From Panonychus citri (lineage: Eukaryota; Arthropoda; Arachnida; Trombidiformes; Tetranychidae), in assembly GCF_014898815.1 (NCBI RefSeq), contig NW_026515406.1, positions 930,001 through 994,000 of the forward strand: 64,000 bases of DNA, given 5' to 3'. Each line of letters begins with the position of its first letter. Position 1 is the stretch's first letter. The position numbers and the translations under genes are program-made. This document shows positions 1 through 12,568 of the stretch, piece by piece. The notes under the pieces are model-generated. The model did no database searches. It saw only the letters and a list, made by a program, of their open reading frames with translations, and had not been told where the DNA came from.

Positions 1-1
1 C

Positions 2-3000
2 CAAACTAGATCATCAACATCATCAGCTACTTCAACTTCAAGAGGAAACAGTAGAAACCATGGGAATACCACCACCACCCCGACCACCGCCACCACCGCT
101 GCTGCTGCTACTACAACCAGTAGTAAAGAAAGTGCCAAGGAAATGAAAAAATCAAAAGATTCTGGTGATCATAGATGTAACTGTATCTGTGCAAACTGTG
201 GTCTTTTCATTGATGATTCAGGACCAATTGACAAGCATCGCCATGATGTTTCCCTTATCAGAGAACCTATTAATTTAGGTACCAAAAATGTTCGCCAAAT
301 TTTACAATGTGTTCACAATGGAACTCCCGAGATAAAAGATATTATTTTAAATGAATGTAACATAATCTATGAATGTCGAATATGTCGAAATCTATTCCGT
401 AGTTTGGCTAACCTGTTATCTCACAAAAGATATTATTGTAAAGACCATAAATGTGAGAGTATGTTGCTTTTTGACGATAAACATTTAACACGTGGATTAC
501 CTGAAGAAGATGATGATTTTATCTTAGCCAATTTTCAATCAAATGTTCCAATTGAACCAGAAAATGTTACAAAAAGAGCTAATAACAAGACTAAAAGTGA
601 TCTACATACACCACCACCACCAACAACAACAACAACAAAGGCCAGAAACCGAAGGAAACAAGAAACTACCTTTGCTGGTCCAATTGATCATCGAGATGAA
701 CCATCACCATTATTAATCAATTCTGTTCAAGAAAGCAAACCATCAACAGCAGATGAAATTGATTGTTGTATTGTTACGAAAAAAGTTAAACCTGAAGTTG
801 TTGCTTCTAAACGTAAACACTTGGAATCGTGTGTTAACAAGCTGTTACATGAGAAGTCATCACCAAAGGTGGATCAATTAACAATCCCTCAAGCTGATGA
901 TGAAATTGATGGAATAAAAGTTTTTAAAAACTCAGAAGAAAAAATGAATCAACCATCGTTAAAGAATCAATGAATATTGATGATGTTCCAAATAATAGTC
1001 AAAATGAACAAAGATCAACATTGTCGGTTATCAGTCCAAATGGTAAAATTGAAGATAATCCAGTTAAAGAAATTGTAAATTCTATTTCCACCTCATCGAT
1101 AAATGCAACAACTACAACAACAACTCTTTGCAACACATCAACAATCAAAACCATAACAACGCCAATAGTAAAAACTTCAACAACTTGTGTTGTTTTTAAT
1201 ATTGATGAAAATGCTAATCATCCAGTTGCTGGTGAAGAAAGTGAATCAAATATACAAGAAATTGTTAGTTATCCTCAGTCAATATCCTCCTTGGTCTCAG
1301 ATGATGGTGACTGTTCCCATATGAGTGAAACTTTCCCTTCTGAAGTTAACAGTGAAATGGATAATGAATCAATTGATGTTGATGAGGATATAATAACCAT
1401 TAATAACAAAGAGGCAAGTCAACAATCACTAATTATATCAACATCTTCATCATCTTCTTCTCCATCTTCTTCTATTCGTGAACATCCATCTAATCGTAAT
1501 AAACCAAAAACCTTTGACGATACATATGAAACAAAACCTTCACCCATTTCCACTGTTCCTTGTTCAATGTGTACCTCGAAATTTAGCTCGAAAAAGACGT
1601 TAAATGTTCACATTCAAACGATTCACAATGTTCAACGATTAATTTATCCCTGTCCTTTTTGTTGTTTAACATTTAAACAGCTATTCAATGCCACCCGTCA
1701 CATGATCCAAGTCCATCGAAAGGGTAAAACTCAGGTCAAATTTTTAAGGGAAGCGGTTAAAAGGCGAGCCTATCCGGAAGTTAAATCTGATGAAAATGGA
1801 GAGGAAACGGTCAAAGATGAAGATGAATTGATTGATAACCCGATTGCTGAACAACCACCCATGGAAAATCTGGAAGAAGAAGACGAGGAAGAGGAAGGAG
1901 AAGGTGATGATGAGAATGATGAAGAAGATGATAGTGAAGATAAAGTTAATCCAGATAATCCATTTAATCTGAAAGCTGTGCCAGTGATTGTTAAGGTTGG
2001 TAAAAATTTGAAGAGAAAAAACTGTGATACATTGAAAGAAGAGTACAAATTATCTTCATCTTCATCATCTTCTTCTACATCATCTTCATCGGTAAAATGT
2101 TCATCAGCATCTTCAACGGAAGCAATTAAATTAACAATCAATCACAAGCAAAATAATGAAAGTGAGGTTAATCAATTAACAGATTTACGATCTAAATCTT
2201 CATTGGAAATTGATAATAAGAAAGAGACTGGAACCAATTCATCGAATCAGGAAAAAGTTCGACGAGTTAATCCGATCATTTTTTCCTGTATCAATAATTG
2301 TGGTGAATATTTCATCAAGGTTGATAGTAAAAATCAACATGAGAAAAAATGTTCCAAACCTGATGATGATAATGATGATGAACAAGACGATGATCAGGAA
2401 AAAAGTAATTACAATTTGACAACGGATTCAACTTCCCATAATCACCACCATCATCATCACCATCACCACCGGTCAAGAGATTCACTTGATTTAACAATTA
2501 TAACCGAATCAATATACAAAGAGCTTGAAAAGGTTGGCAATCTAATTACACGTCGGTGTAATCATTGCCCTGATTTACAATTTAAAACAAAATCACTTCT
2601 CATTCAACATTTGATTGTTCATATTGGTTATGAAGTTTTGAAGTGTAAAAAATGTGCCTATCAAACGTTAAATCGGACCGAGATGGACAATCATCTGGGC
2701 AGTGCTCATGGTACACCGGAGATATTAAGAGGAAGGCAAATAGTAAATCTTTCAACATCACTTGCCAACGATACCAATGGTAACATCATTGAATAAATTT
2801 GATCAACAAAAAAATTAATAACTAATCAATATCATTTTCTCTCTCTTTTTTTTAATTCGTTTAGGGTCAATTGCTAAGAAAATCTCATCTCGAGTTGAAT
2901 TAACGGAGGACAGTCAAGAATCAACTAGAGGAAATGTCGATGAAACTAAAGGTTCATCAGAGAAATCAAATTCGTCGAGTATTGTCCTACATTTAAGGCC

Positions 3001-3055
3001 GAAATTAAGTCGAAGTAGGAAGAAGAAAAAAATTTACGAAATTGTTGGAGATTGA
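2..3055 (+). CDS. ZNF800: ZNF800-like C2H2 zinc-finger protein (5' partial)
   Basis: Probable nuclear DNA-binding regulator, orthologous to zinc finger protein 800. The frame is open to the window edge, so the N-terminus lies upstream and the Met at 143 is internal. The family hallmark is the segment around 288-450: VRQILQCVHNGT, then IIYECRICRNLFRSLANLL and SHKRYYC. Downstream are classical fingers at about 1558-1627 and 1648-1716, a C2HC-like finger near 2285-2352 and two more at about 2550-2710, separated by Ser-, acidic- and His-rich low complexity. The frame breaks at 971 (TGA) and continues in the -1 frame; one extra A in the run at 939-944 would join them. The frame that stops at 2796 is probably spliced instead: donor 2780, acceptor 2864, final exon 2865-3055 in phase. 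Coding exons would be 2-2779 (with the indel) and 2865-3055, at least 989 residues. The 3' intron is inferred from splice signals only. Confidence 0.8.
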
Positions 3056-4406
3056 GTTTATAGTTTGAATGAAGAAAATGAATTAAATAATTTGTGGTCG
3101 ACACTCGCATGCAATCAAGCAAAAACATTCTGATGGTCTGGAAAACAATTAGCCAAAGTGATTAACTTTAATTGTTTTACAAATCATGTATTAGATGATT
3201 TAAATTAATTTTTCTACCTGTTATATCAACCCTTTAAGTATCCATACAAAAGTTAAAGTGCAACCAAAATCCACCAATAAGAAATCGGAGAAATCAACAA
3301 ATCAACCAACCAATTAACCAAAATGGATACACAGTTATATTAAATATACAAATCATCAATCCTAATTATATTATAAAATCATTATCATTATTATTATATT
3401 TTAATTAACTCTTTCCAAACTCTCAGAAATGAAAGATAATATAATCAAATGTGATATATGAAAACAAAAGCAAATACCTAAATTCCCATATCCTCAATTT
3501 TTAATTGTAAAAAATTAATTAATCATAAACACAGGGTCATGTTCATATTGATACTATTGATTATTTGTAAATAATTCCTTCTGAGTTAATGATTAATATA
3601 ATTAATGATAATGATGATATAAAACCAAAAAAAATAATGGTGTAATAATATAAGATGAAATTTAGTCATTAAAATATTTATTTAATGATAATCATTGGGA
3701 ATTTTCAACAATCTGTCAATAATTATCACAATTCATTTGATAAGAATGAATAATTTATCCTTAATATCTGATAATTTTATTTTATGAGAAAAATGTTTCA
3801 ATTAGTTAATCAAATCGCTGAGAAAAAGGTTATCTTTGTGATTAGCAAGTTCGATGAGATGATCGAGTCACATATTCGAGGATCTAGAACTTTTTAGAAC
3901 TTGGAGTGTCTCGATAATTCCAATAGATGGAATTGCTTGATATTCACTCCCTGTATCAACTCAACTCCCACTTTCTCACCATCTTGCTGATCAATAATCA
4001 TCCGCATCTTTTTTTCATCCTTTTCCTTTTTCTAATCTTCTATTTTCACTCCTTTATTTTCATTTTCCAATCGACTTTCAACCTTCAATTAGTTGAGAAA
4101 TCGTATCATCTAATTGGAAATTAAAATTCACTAATCATTAATTGTCATGTCGATATGTTTCCTTGATAATCACCAATCTAAATTTTGGTCATTTAATTGA
4201 ACCTTTAACTATGATTTTGTGAGAAGATTTTTTTATCTTATTCAATGTTTTTCATTTCTGTGATTGTGATTATTTTTATTTCCAGTAATTAGTATTTTAT
4301 TTAATTGTTTTCTCATGATTAAAATGAATTCGAATCATCGATTTATTTAATTTAACTGTGATTTTTTTTAATTAAGTTCAATTTACAATTCATTTGCATT
4401 AGTTCA
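3056..4406. other. Gene-free interval between ZNF800-like and agrin-like genes
   Basis: AT-rich DNA with no convincing ORF, RNA gene or repeat family. The part next to 3056 should be the 3' UTR of the zinc-finger gene. The part before 4407 should hold the agrin promoter and 5' UTR. I see no clear TATA or Inr that I would defend. Confidence 0.5.
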
Positions 4407-7400
4407 ATGATTTGCTATCAAAATTTTCTCGTCCTCTTCTCATTCGGTCTTCTCTTGACCTTGGGTCATTTACCGATCTATTCATCGCAAGCTTGTTATA
4501 AATTTACGTCGATCAGCGGAGATCCTTGCAGGTCACTTGAATGCTCCTTCGGCGCTGAATGTATTCGTACCAAGGATGGTAAAAGAGCGGAATGTGTCTG
4601 CCCCGAAAAGTGTTACACTTATGGAGACTCCGTTGGTTCAAGGCCAGTTTGTGGTTCCGATGGTCGAGATTATCCAAATGAATGTGAACTACGACGGAAG
4701 GCTTGTAATTCCAGTAAAGAAATTACCGTTAAATTTCAAGGAAAATGCGGTAAGATAATCATCAGCGTTTTTTTTTATCGAATTCGAGACTTTCACATTC
4801 AATCATTTCTCATTTTAATCAACTCTTTCAGATCCTTGTGATGAAGTCCAGTGTCCAGCCTCTCAGATCTGTCAACTTGATGATAATCGAAATCCGATCT
4901 GTCGCTGTAATGCTATTTGTCCACAAGAATTCAAACCCATTTGTGGCTCCGATGGGAAAACTTATACCAATGAGTGTATTCTTAGAGTTGAGGCTTGTAA
5001 GGCTCGAAAAAGTCTTCGAATTTTGTACAATGGCGAATGTGGATCTGGGCGAGGTAAGAATTTGTGACTTTCGACTTGTTAGATTTCCATCTAATCCGAT
5101 ATTTTCTCTCTTCCTTTCTGTATCAGCGGTAAACCCATGCGAAAGTTTAAAGTGTAATGTTTACCAAGAGTGTGACATTGATCGCTATGGAATCGCCAGT
5201 TGTGTCTGCCCTCCATTATGCTCACAGATCATGAGTCCCGTTTGTGGTTCCGATGGTCATACATATGACTCAGACTGTGAGCTGCGTCGTGAAGCTTGTT
5301 TACTCCACAAAAATGTGACACTAATTTACAAAGGGCTTTGTGGTGAGTGTTTGACCTGCCGATCGATTGAAAATCTTATTTTTCGTATTGATGTTTTTCG
5401 AACCACTTTCTTACCTTTTCATTTCATCAGGTGAAGACGGAGCTTGTAATGGGTTTAAATGTGAATTCGGATCGATTTGTGTTGTCCAATCAACAAATTC
5501 CCAGCCAACCTGCGAGTGCCCTTCATGCACTGAAGAGTACAAACCAGTTTGTGGATCCGATGGGATATCGTATTCTAATGAGTGCAAATTGCGTCGGGAA
5601 AGTTGCGAACAACAAAAGTCATTAAAAGTCACTTCTCAAGGATATTGTAGTAAGTAGAGACTTAATTGGCTATCGATTTTTTTTTCTAAGGTCACTTTTA
5701 TTTTGTCTTTTCTAATAGATGGTTGTGAAGGCATCAAATGTGATTATCATTCTGTTTGCCAAATCGATTCCAATGGCCATGGAAAATGTATCTGTCCAAA
5801 CAACTGTCCACATGTAAGTGACCATTTAGAGAGTTTTGATTATTTCGATTTTCATTTTTCTTCGATTTTTGTTTTATTCTCTTCTTCAGATCAAATCTCC
5901 AATCTGTGGATCAGATGGTGTTTCTTATGCGAACGAGTGTGAACTTCGATTAGCCTCTTGCACCAAGAAGGAATTCTTGACCATCGCTTCTAAAGGTCCG
6001 TGTGACATTTGTTTCAATGTCCATTGCAAATATGGAGCTCGATGTGAGGCTGGTCTTTGTGTCTGTCCATCGGAATGTCCACAAACTTATGAGCCCGTTT
6101 GTTCAACCGATGGACTGACCTATGTGAACGAGTGTCAAATGAGGATCAACGCTTGTCAGAAAAACATTGAACTTGGCATCTCCTTTTACGGGGAATGTCA
6201 AGATAAGGGTGGACCCGAAAGTAGTAAGTAACACCAAAGAATGGCCTTTGATAAGTTATTAATATGATTACGATGAAATATTTTAGTTGGAACTGGAATT
6301 GGTTATATTAAAACCTGTGATCATAATACTTGCCGTTTCGGTGGAGTCTGTGATTACGATTCTGAGGGTGTCCCACACTGTATTTGTTCATACCAATGTC
6401 CGACACTTTCGACACCCGATGAGTCCGTTTGTGGGTCAGACGGTCGTCTCTATGAGAACGAGTGTAAACTCCAAGAAGAGGCATGTCGACGTCAACAGGA
6501 AATTCAACCAGCTCTTAATCGTCTCTGTGAGGATAGTAAACTTTTACCATGCGAGGGTGAGCCTCCCCTGATTAATCCGACCACAGGTCGAGAATATTAT
6601 TGTGGCGATGGACCCGAATCGAGACAATGTCCACCCAACAGCTATTGTCACAAGAGCTCACGATTTGCTAAATGCTGCAGAGAGATTGCATTAGTAAGAA
6701 GTTGCACCGACTCGACTTATGGTTGTTGTTCGGACGGGGTCACTTCCGCTCAAGGTGCTGACCAAGCTGGATGTCCATCGGTCTGTAACTGTAACAAATT
6801 GGGATCGTACTCATCCTCTTGTGATCCAGTAACCAAACAATGTCACTGTAAAGTTGGAATTGGTAAGTTAATCGAACCGCCGATTTATGTTCAAAGTGAA
6901 TTCTAATTCCAATCTCTCCTCGAATTTAGGTGGCCTTCAATGTGACCGATGCGAACCAGGTTATTGGGGACTTCATAAAATCTCAGAGGGAAACAGTGGT
7001 TGTATTCGTGAGTATTAATAATTTACTTGATTGCGAACAATTCAAAAGGTGATAATGTTTCAAATCTGTTTTTCTTTAGCGTGTTCATGTAATATGAATG
7101 GTTCAGTTCGAGATGATTGTGTAAGTATCGAAGGGAAAATTTTCGAAGAGTGCAAATTAACTGAGAGTAAATCTTTTTAATTAGGAGCAAATGACCGGTC
7201 GATGTGTCTGTAAACACGGACTACAGGGTATGAAGTGTAACGTTTGCCCTGAGGAAACGATTCTTGACCAACATGGGTGCATTCATGGTGAGAAATGGTC
7301 ATTTCGAAAGAGAGAAAATAATTTTGAGAACTTTTTTCTTCATTAATATTTAATTTATCTTTTTCTTTTCGTAGTCTCATTGATCAAGTTCTACTCCGGT

Positions 7401-9788
7401 TCATGTGCTGATATGAAATGTCGCTTCGGTTCGACCTGTGTAGAGAATCCTGACAAAGGTATTCAGTGTATCTGTGCCATGAGATGTCCAGAGGTCACTT
7501 TGGGCCCTGGTCATTTGATTAGACGGACATCGCAGGTCATCTGTGCCTCCGATGGAAGTACCTACCTGTCCGAATGTCAGATGAAATTTTTCGCCTGTCG
7601 AATGCAGCGAAAAATTAACCTTGTCCATCATGGACAATGTCGCACTTCTCAAGGTCCACCTTCGTCTTCGTCTTCATCTTCTTTTACCTCTTTCACATCT
7701 CCTCCTTCATCATTGTCCACTGATGATGATTCAGTAACCCAAGGCCCCGCTCGCCGATCAACAATGTTCAAAACAACCTTACAAGATACCGATAAGCCAA
7801 CTCGTGAATTGTCCTTGAGCTTTTCCGAGCAGGTCAGTCCACAAACAACCAGTGCAACACCGACCGTTTCAATGAAGCCCATAAAGTTACCAGCGTTTGT
7901 TGGCGATTCTCATATTGAGCTACCTCGACTTCAGGCCTACACCCGACTCTCAATCGAAATGGAATTCATTTCCTATTCAGAATCAGGAATTTTACTCTAC
8001 AACGGACAAACAGGAACCGGCGACGGTGATTTTGTCTCACTCACAATAAGAAAAGGTAAATAAAAATGTCCATGAATTAACGTAATCTTGATCAATTGAA
8101 TTGTGCTTCTTTTAGGTTTTGTTGAATTTCGGTATGACCTCGGATCGGGAAAGGTCATTCTTAATTCGAGTAAACCGATCAAATTGGGAGAATTGGTCAA
8201 ACTGGTTGCAAAAAGATACCTTAAAGACGGTATTTTGACCGTCGAAGGGCAAGATGATGTGGCCGGGGCCAGTGAAGGTGATCTTAAAAGTCTCGATTTA
8301 GCGGAAAATTTGTACATCGGCCAAATTCCAGGTCTAAACAGTAAAATCTTGGAAAATATCGGAGTCAAAGAAGGATTCATTGGGTGCCTTCATAGTTTCC
8401 GAATTGGGCGGAAAGATGTTGACCTTTCTTACCCCGGATCTCGGGAACTTATCAAAGTGACCGATATTCACGATTGCAGTGAGATGCCCTGTTTGTCCAA
8501 TACCTGTTCAAATGGTGGAACCTGTTTACCTGAGGCTGGATCGAGTTTCGGCTCCTATGAGTGTTTATGTCCACTTGGATTTACGGGTAAAAATTGTGAG
8601 GTCAAAATGGACGTTTGTCTGAATGAGAGCCCGTGTATCAAAGGGTCGACTTGTACTCTACTACCTCGCGGTGGTTTCTCGTGTCTTTGTCCTCAAGGTC
8701 AATCGGGTAAAATTTGCTCTCAAAGTAAGTCAATCGAATGTTAAACAATTCAGTAAATTTTGATACAGAATCGAGATAATCATTTATTATTCTGTTCTAA
8801 TTTTAGTACCACGTGAACTTGAAAACGCTTTTGTACCCGATTTTTGGTCCACTTCTTATATGATATTACCTGCGCTCTCAAATGTAGCCCAATCCTTCGT
8901 GATCGAAGTTTGGTTTTTAACTCGAGACTCAAATGGCCTTTTACTGTACAATGGTCAGAATTCAATCCAATCGCGTGGAGATTTTGTCTCGTTGAACATT
9001 GTCGACTCTCGAATTCAATTCTCGTACAATTTAGGAAGCACAATACCGAACGTCAGGTAATCAACCCAAAATCTAATCAAATAGAATCACAATTAACTTT
9101 TTTCTCCTCTCCCAATCAACCCAACTACCGAATAAAAATCATTAGCGGAGTGATAACCTTAACGTAAGTACCAAAATCCAAGCTAATCAATTATAATCAA
9201 CTAAATTAATCTAATTATAAAAACAATCGTCACCAGATCAAAGCGAAAAGTATCTTCGGGCGATTGGCATTCAGTTCGGATCACAAGAGATCGGACAAAA
9301 GGGACACTTCAACTCGACGATAGTTCAACAGAATATGGTCAAGCCAAGGTAAGAGAATTAGCAACAATTAATTAACTTGGAAAATTAATAATCGTAACAA
9401 TCAATAGGGTGGACTAAGTGAACTAAATCTCGATCAACCCTTGTACATTGGTGGGATACCCGAAAGTGTTAATATCAATCGAGAAGTGATCGGAACGACA
9501 GTCGCAGGTCTCAATGGTGCGATCCAACGGATCGTCGTTAATGGTGAAATTTGGGACAATTTAATTGATCGATCAACAACCGTTAATAACATCGCTGATT
9601 ACACGGGTCCACCTTGTGGTCAGTCGAATCCATGTCCGAATAATGCAATTTGCTTACCACAATTTAGTGATTATCTTTGTCGATGTGCATCAACCAATCG
9701 ATCACAAACTTGTCTTAATTTAGTTGAGGCTCGAAAAGCGATCAGCCTAAGAAAAGGATTCGTAACTAGAGATGTGACAATTAGCTAA
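4407..9788 (+). CDS. AGRN: Agrin-like secreted heparan-sulfate proteoglycan, 16 exons
   Basis: Extracellular matrix protein; vertebrate agrin organises synapses and basement membranes. Exons: 4407-4749, 4832-5053, 5127-5342, 5431-5649, 5719-5813, 5890-6223, 6287-6862, 6930-7007, 7080-7120, 7185-7287, 7375-8055, 8116-8724, 8807-9056, 9146-9163, 9237-9348, 9408-9788. These total 4278 nt (1425 residues), with phases agreeing at all 15 junctions. Order: signal peptide; seven follistatin/Kazal modules (repeated CGSDG..Y.NEC core); a Cys-rich stretch containing YGCCSDGVT; laminin-EGF modules (GGLQCDRCEPGYWGL); an eighth follistatin module; a Ser/Thr-rich linker, possibly glycanated; LG domain; two EGF modules; second LG domain (GDWHSVRITR); C-terminal EGF-like module. 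No NtA domain is visible, nor a SEA domain, and there are two LG domains rather than the vertebrate three. Perlecan is the main alternative, but it lacks the follistatin series. Confidence 0.9.
9146..9163 (+). other. 18-nt micro-exon in the second LG domain of agrin
   Basis: Flanked by an acceptor (ATTAG ending 9145) and a strong donor (GTAAGT from 9164), with phase 2 on both sides. It encodes SGVITLT across its junctions and restores the LG beta-strand between YNLGSTIPNV and SKRKVSSGDWHS. Because its length is divisible by three it can be included or skipped without changing the frame. Confidence 0.7.
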
Positions 9789-11872
9789 ATTGTTACTTAA
9801 ATTACAATCGATCAATCAATCATCATAATCGTTATCATTATAATTAGAATCATAATTTAATTCTAATTATTTTTGTTTTCCTCAAAATCGTTTAGTTCAA
9901 TTTTATCATAACAATTTAGACAACCAGTCCAATTGATTAACTTTTTTGTTTGATAAATTGTCGATTGTCAATTTCAATTGATACAATTATTTATCTTCAG
10001 TTATTGTTAATAGTAATCAAAGTGCCTTAATATTTATCATGTTATCAACAATTTAACTGCCAATTTAATCAATTATTGTTGTTGATGTAATTTGCCATTT
10101 TTATTATTAAAATCAATTGATTAATTAATAACCAGAAAGGTTTTTGATTTTGTATGTGTGGAGTTAGTTAATTGTTGTTGTTGTTTTTTGGTATAATTTA
10201 CAATTGGGATAAGTTTCTATGTACAATTTTCTAAATCAATTATAATTAATAGAAAAATTAATTGAAATGTCTAATTAGTGAATTGGTGATGTTGTTAGTG
10301 GGAGATAAAAATATAAAAAAAGGAGATACAATTAGTTTAATTGTGATTGTTTGTTTTTCCAAGCAAACAATTGTGCTAATTAAACTCGAAATTGTTTGTT
10401 TATGACCAGAGATCTCATCCATAACCAGCATTGCTTTAGTTTTCACGCAGAGTTTTCAAGAAGGGAGAGAGAGTGAGGAAGGTAACGTGGTGAAAATCAT
10501 GGCGATTGCATGGTTACATCAATTATTTGAAGCTGAGCTAAAAAGATTAATCTCAATTTTTCTCATTAACAAGGTAACTAACGAGGTGGTTGAATAGGAT
10601 TACAATGATTAACAAAAAGGGAGGATTAGGAGGTTGATTAAGGTGGGAGGATGTTGATTGTGTTTACGATGATAATGATTGAAAAACGATCCCATGAGTT
10701 TGTGTGTGGCTTCAGTTGATAACGTTATTAGGGTTCATCCTCATCTGTATATTAACAGGAATTAATTTTAGTGAAATTAATTGAACTGCAATTATATATA
10801 TTATGAGATAACATAAAATTACAGTTAGGATGATAATTAACTTTTTCTTTCATCTTCTTGTTTCTTAATACACACAATAAACTTTATCACTGAGGTAAAC
10901 ACACTATCATATATCTATAAGATATCCTAATGATGGTTATCATAGAAGAGAAATTAATTCAATAAACAAAGTGATTAATTGCTGGAGGGAAAGAAATTAA
11001 TTGATAGGAGGAAGAGAAGGGAAGATAAAGTTTTTGTTAAGAATCTGCCGAATTTCTTAAAGGTGGAATATAAACAAGAAGAATATATCAATGGTTAGAT
11101 CTATCTTCCATCTCTTTTCTTTTTTTTCTTCTTCTTTTTCTTCGAAATCTCTGTCATCTAATATAAATAGAAGAAGTCAAGTTCAAAGGTCACTATGATA
11201 TGCAAGAAAAATTATTTGAGCTTCATCATTGTCACTATTTACAATAACAATGAGACAAGAAGGAGATGAAGAGATGAGGAGAGAAAGAAGAAGAAACGAA
11301 AGTGAGAATAAAACAAGAATAATGTTGAATCATGATTAAATATGGCAGAAGAGAGAGAGAAGGTAGTACGAGGGAGAGGAAGAGAGAGAGAGAGAGAAAA
11401 AAAAGGATACAACAGAGGAGAAACAAGAGATAGAGGGGAGTTTTCGATAGATTGAGATGAGATGAGATATTAAGAGATGGATGAATGAATAAATGAATTA
11501 GATTACAGAAAATGGGAGAAAGAGAGAGAGAGAGAGATAGGGAAAGAGAAAGAGAAAGAGAAAGAGATGGACTTGAAGCTCCTGAATATTATGATGGTGG
11601 TGGGCATAATGACGAAACAAAAAAGCTGATGATACGTGACGATATTGCTAAAAAGGAAAGATGAAATATTACATTGGTGTTTAGGATAAAAGAGAAAAAG
11701 TGAAAATTATCAAGAGTGGAAAGACACACGGTTTATAATTATACTGATGGTGTAGACATATTACTTTCAACACTGAAAAAAGAAACTTTTGAAGAGTAAT
11801 GAATAAAGGTGATGATAATATTGTAGAGATGGTGGAGGTGAAATGTACATAGAGTGCATAAGTGGGTGTCTT
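9789..11872. other. Gene-free interval, purine-rich tracts
   Basis: No supported gene. The first few hundred bases are likely agrin 3' UTR. From about 11235 the plus strand is strongly purine-biased, with GA microsatellites at 11341-11403 and 11521-11570. The open frames there are translations of simple sequence. The last 100 bases should be the 3' UTR of the minus-strand PTTG1IP-like gene. Confidence 0.5.
11341..11570. repeat. GA-rich microsatellite tracts
   Basis: Imperfect (GA)n and (GAAA)n runs are visible at 11341-11403 and 11521-11570, separated by purine-rich sequence. Confidence 0.8.
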
Positions 11873-12568
11873 TTAAAAGCGATTATACTTTTTCTCCGGA
11901 ATTCCGTATTTCCGTTTGATCTCATCCACTCGCCTTTGTCTTTCCTCTCGTTTGGCAAAAGCATTATCACGGATAACAGACCCTCGCATGGTTAGATTTT
12001 CTTTTTGATTATCTACTTCCCAGCCTGATCTTTTCCGTTGACAATTACAACAGCAACAGCAAGTGATCACAATTGTAAGAAGAATTACACCAGCCATGGA
12101 ACCAAGAGAAATGGCAAGAACGTTAAATTTAACCAAACAAGTACCATAAGCAGTTTCTTTAACCGATGAACAACCAGACAATTTAAGGTTAAAGGGTAAA
12201 CATGAACTGGTTGAGTAACAGTAGAAACATTTTTTAGATTTAACACAAGAAGAACAACTTGAATTTCTACTTTCACAAGAAACATTTTCAACGGTTTCAT
12301 TGGAAATTGAATTAACTGATTGTGCAGAAAAAGATGGCGATAATAAAGTTACAGAACCATCGGTAGAATTTGACAAAGGTGAAGATGAAGGTAATCCATA
12401 GACAAAATGATTAACATTAACATTTAACAATATGATAAAAGTAACGAGTCCAACAAGATGATGAAGAAAATAAAAGTAACAGGATTTATTAGCTGGTAAC
12501 ATGTTTGCCTGTTTATACAAACGATGAAGGAAAAGAAAAAAAAAGCAGCAAATCAAATAAAACACCAA
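11873..12568 (-). CDS. PTTG1IP: PTTG1IP/PBF-like type I membrane protein
   Basis: Homologue of pituitary tumor-transforming gene 1 interacting protein, a small glycoprotein that shuttles between membranes and nucleus. Single exon of 231 codons. A start at the internal Met (12502) would give 209 residues beginning directly with a signal-like hydrophobic segment, closer to the family length of about 180. Order: hydrophobic signal region; Ser/Asn-rich stretch with several N-glycosylation sequons; Cys-rich PSI-like domain (SCSSCVKSKKCFYCYSTSSC); transmembrane segment LAISLGSMAGVILLTIVI; a run of five cysteines; basic coiled tail with EERQRRVDEIKRKYGIPEKK. That tail matches the conserved C-terminus of the family. 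Nothing in the context points to a specific partner. Confidence 0.85.
   Translation of the reverse strand: MVFYLICCFFFLFLHRLYKQANMLPANKSCYFYFLHHLVGLVTFIILLNVNVNHFVYGLPSSSPLSNSTDGSVTLLSPSFSAQSVNSISNETVENVSCESRNSSCSSCVKSKKCFYCYSTSSCLPFNLKLSGCSSVKETAYGTCLVKFNVLAISLGSMAGVILLTIVITCCCCCNCQRKRSGWEVDNQKENLTMRGSVIRDNAFAKREERQRRVDEIKRKYGIPEKKYNRF

Noticed and set aside
1770..2141. Antisense open frame opposite the acidic and serine tracts of the ZNF800-like gene
   Set aside because: The composition is the complement of GAA/GAT and TCA repeats, and it has no independent coding evidence.
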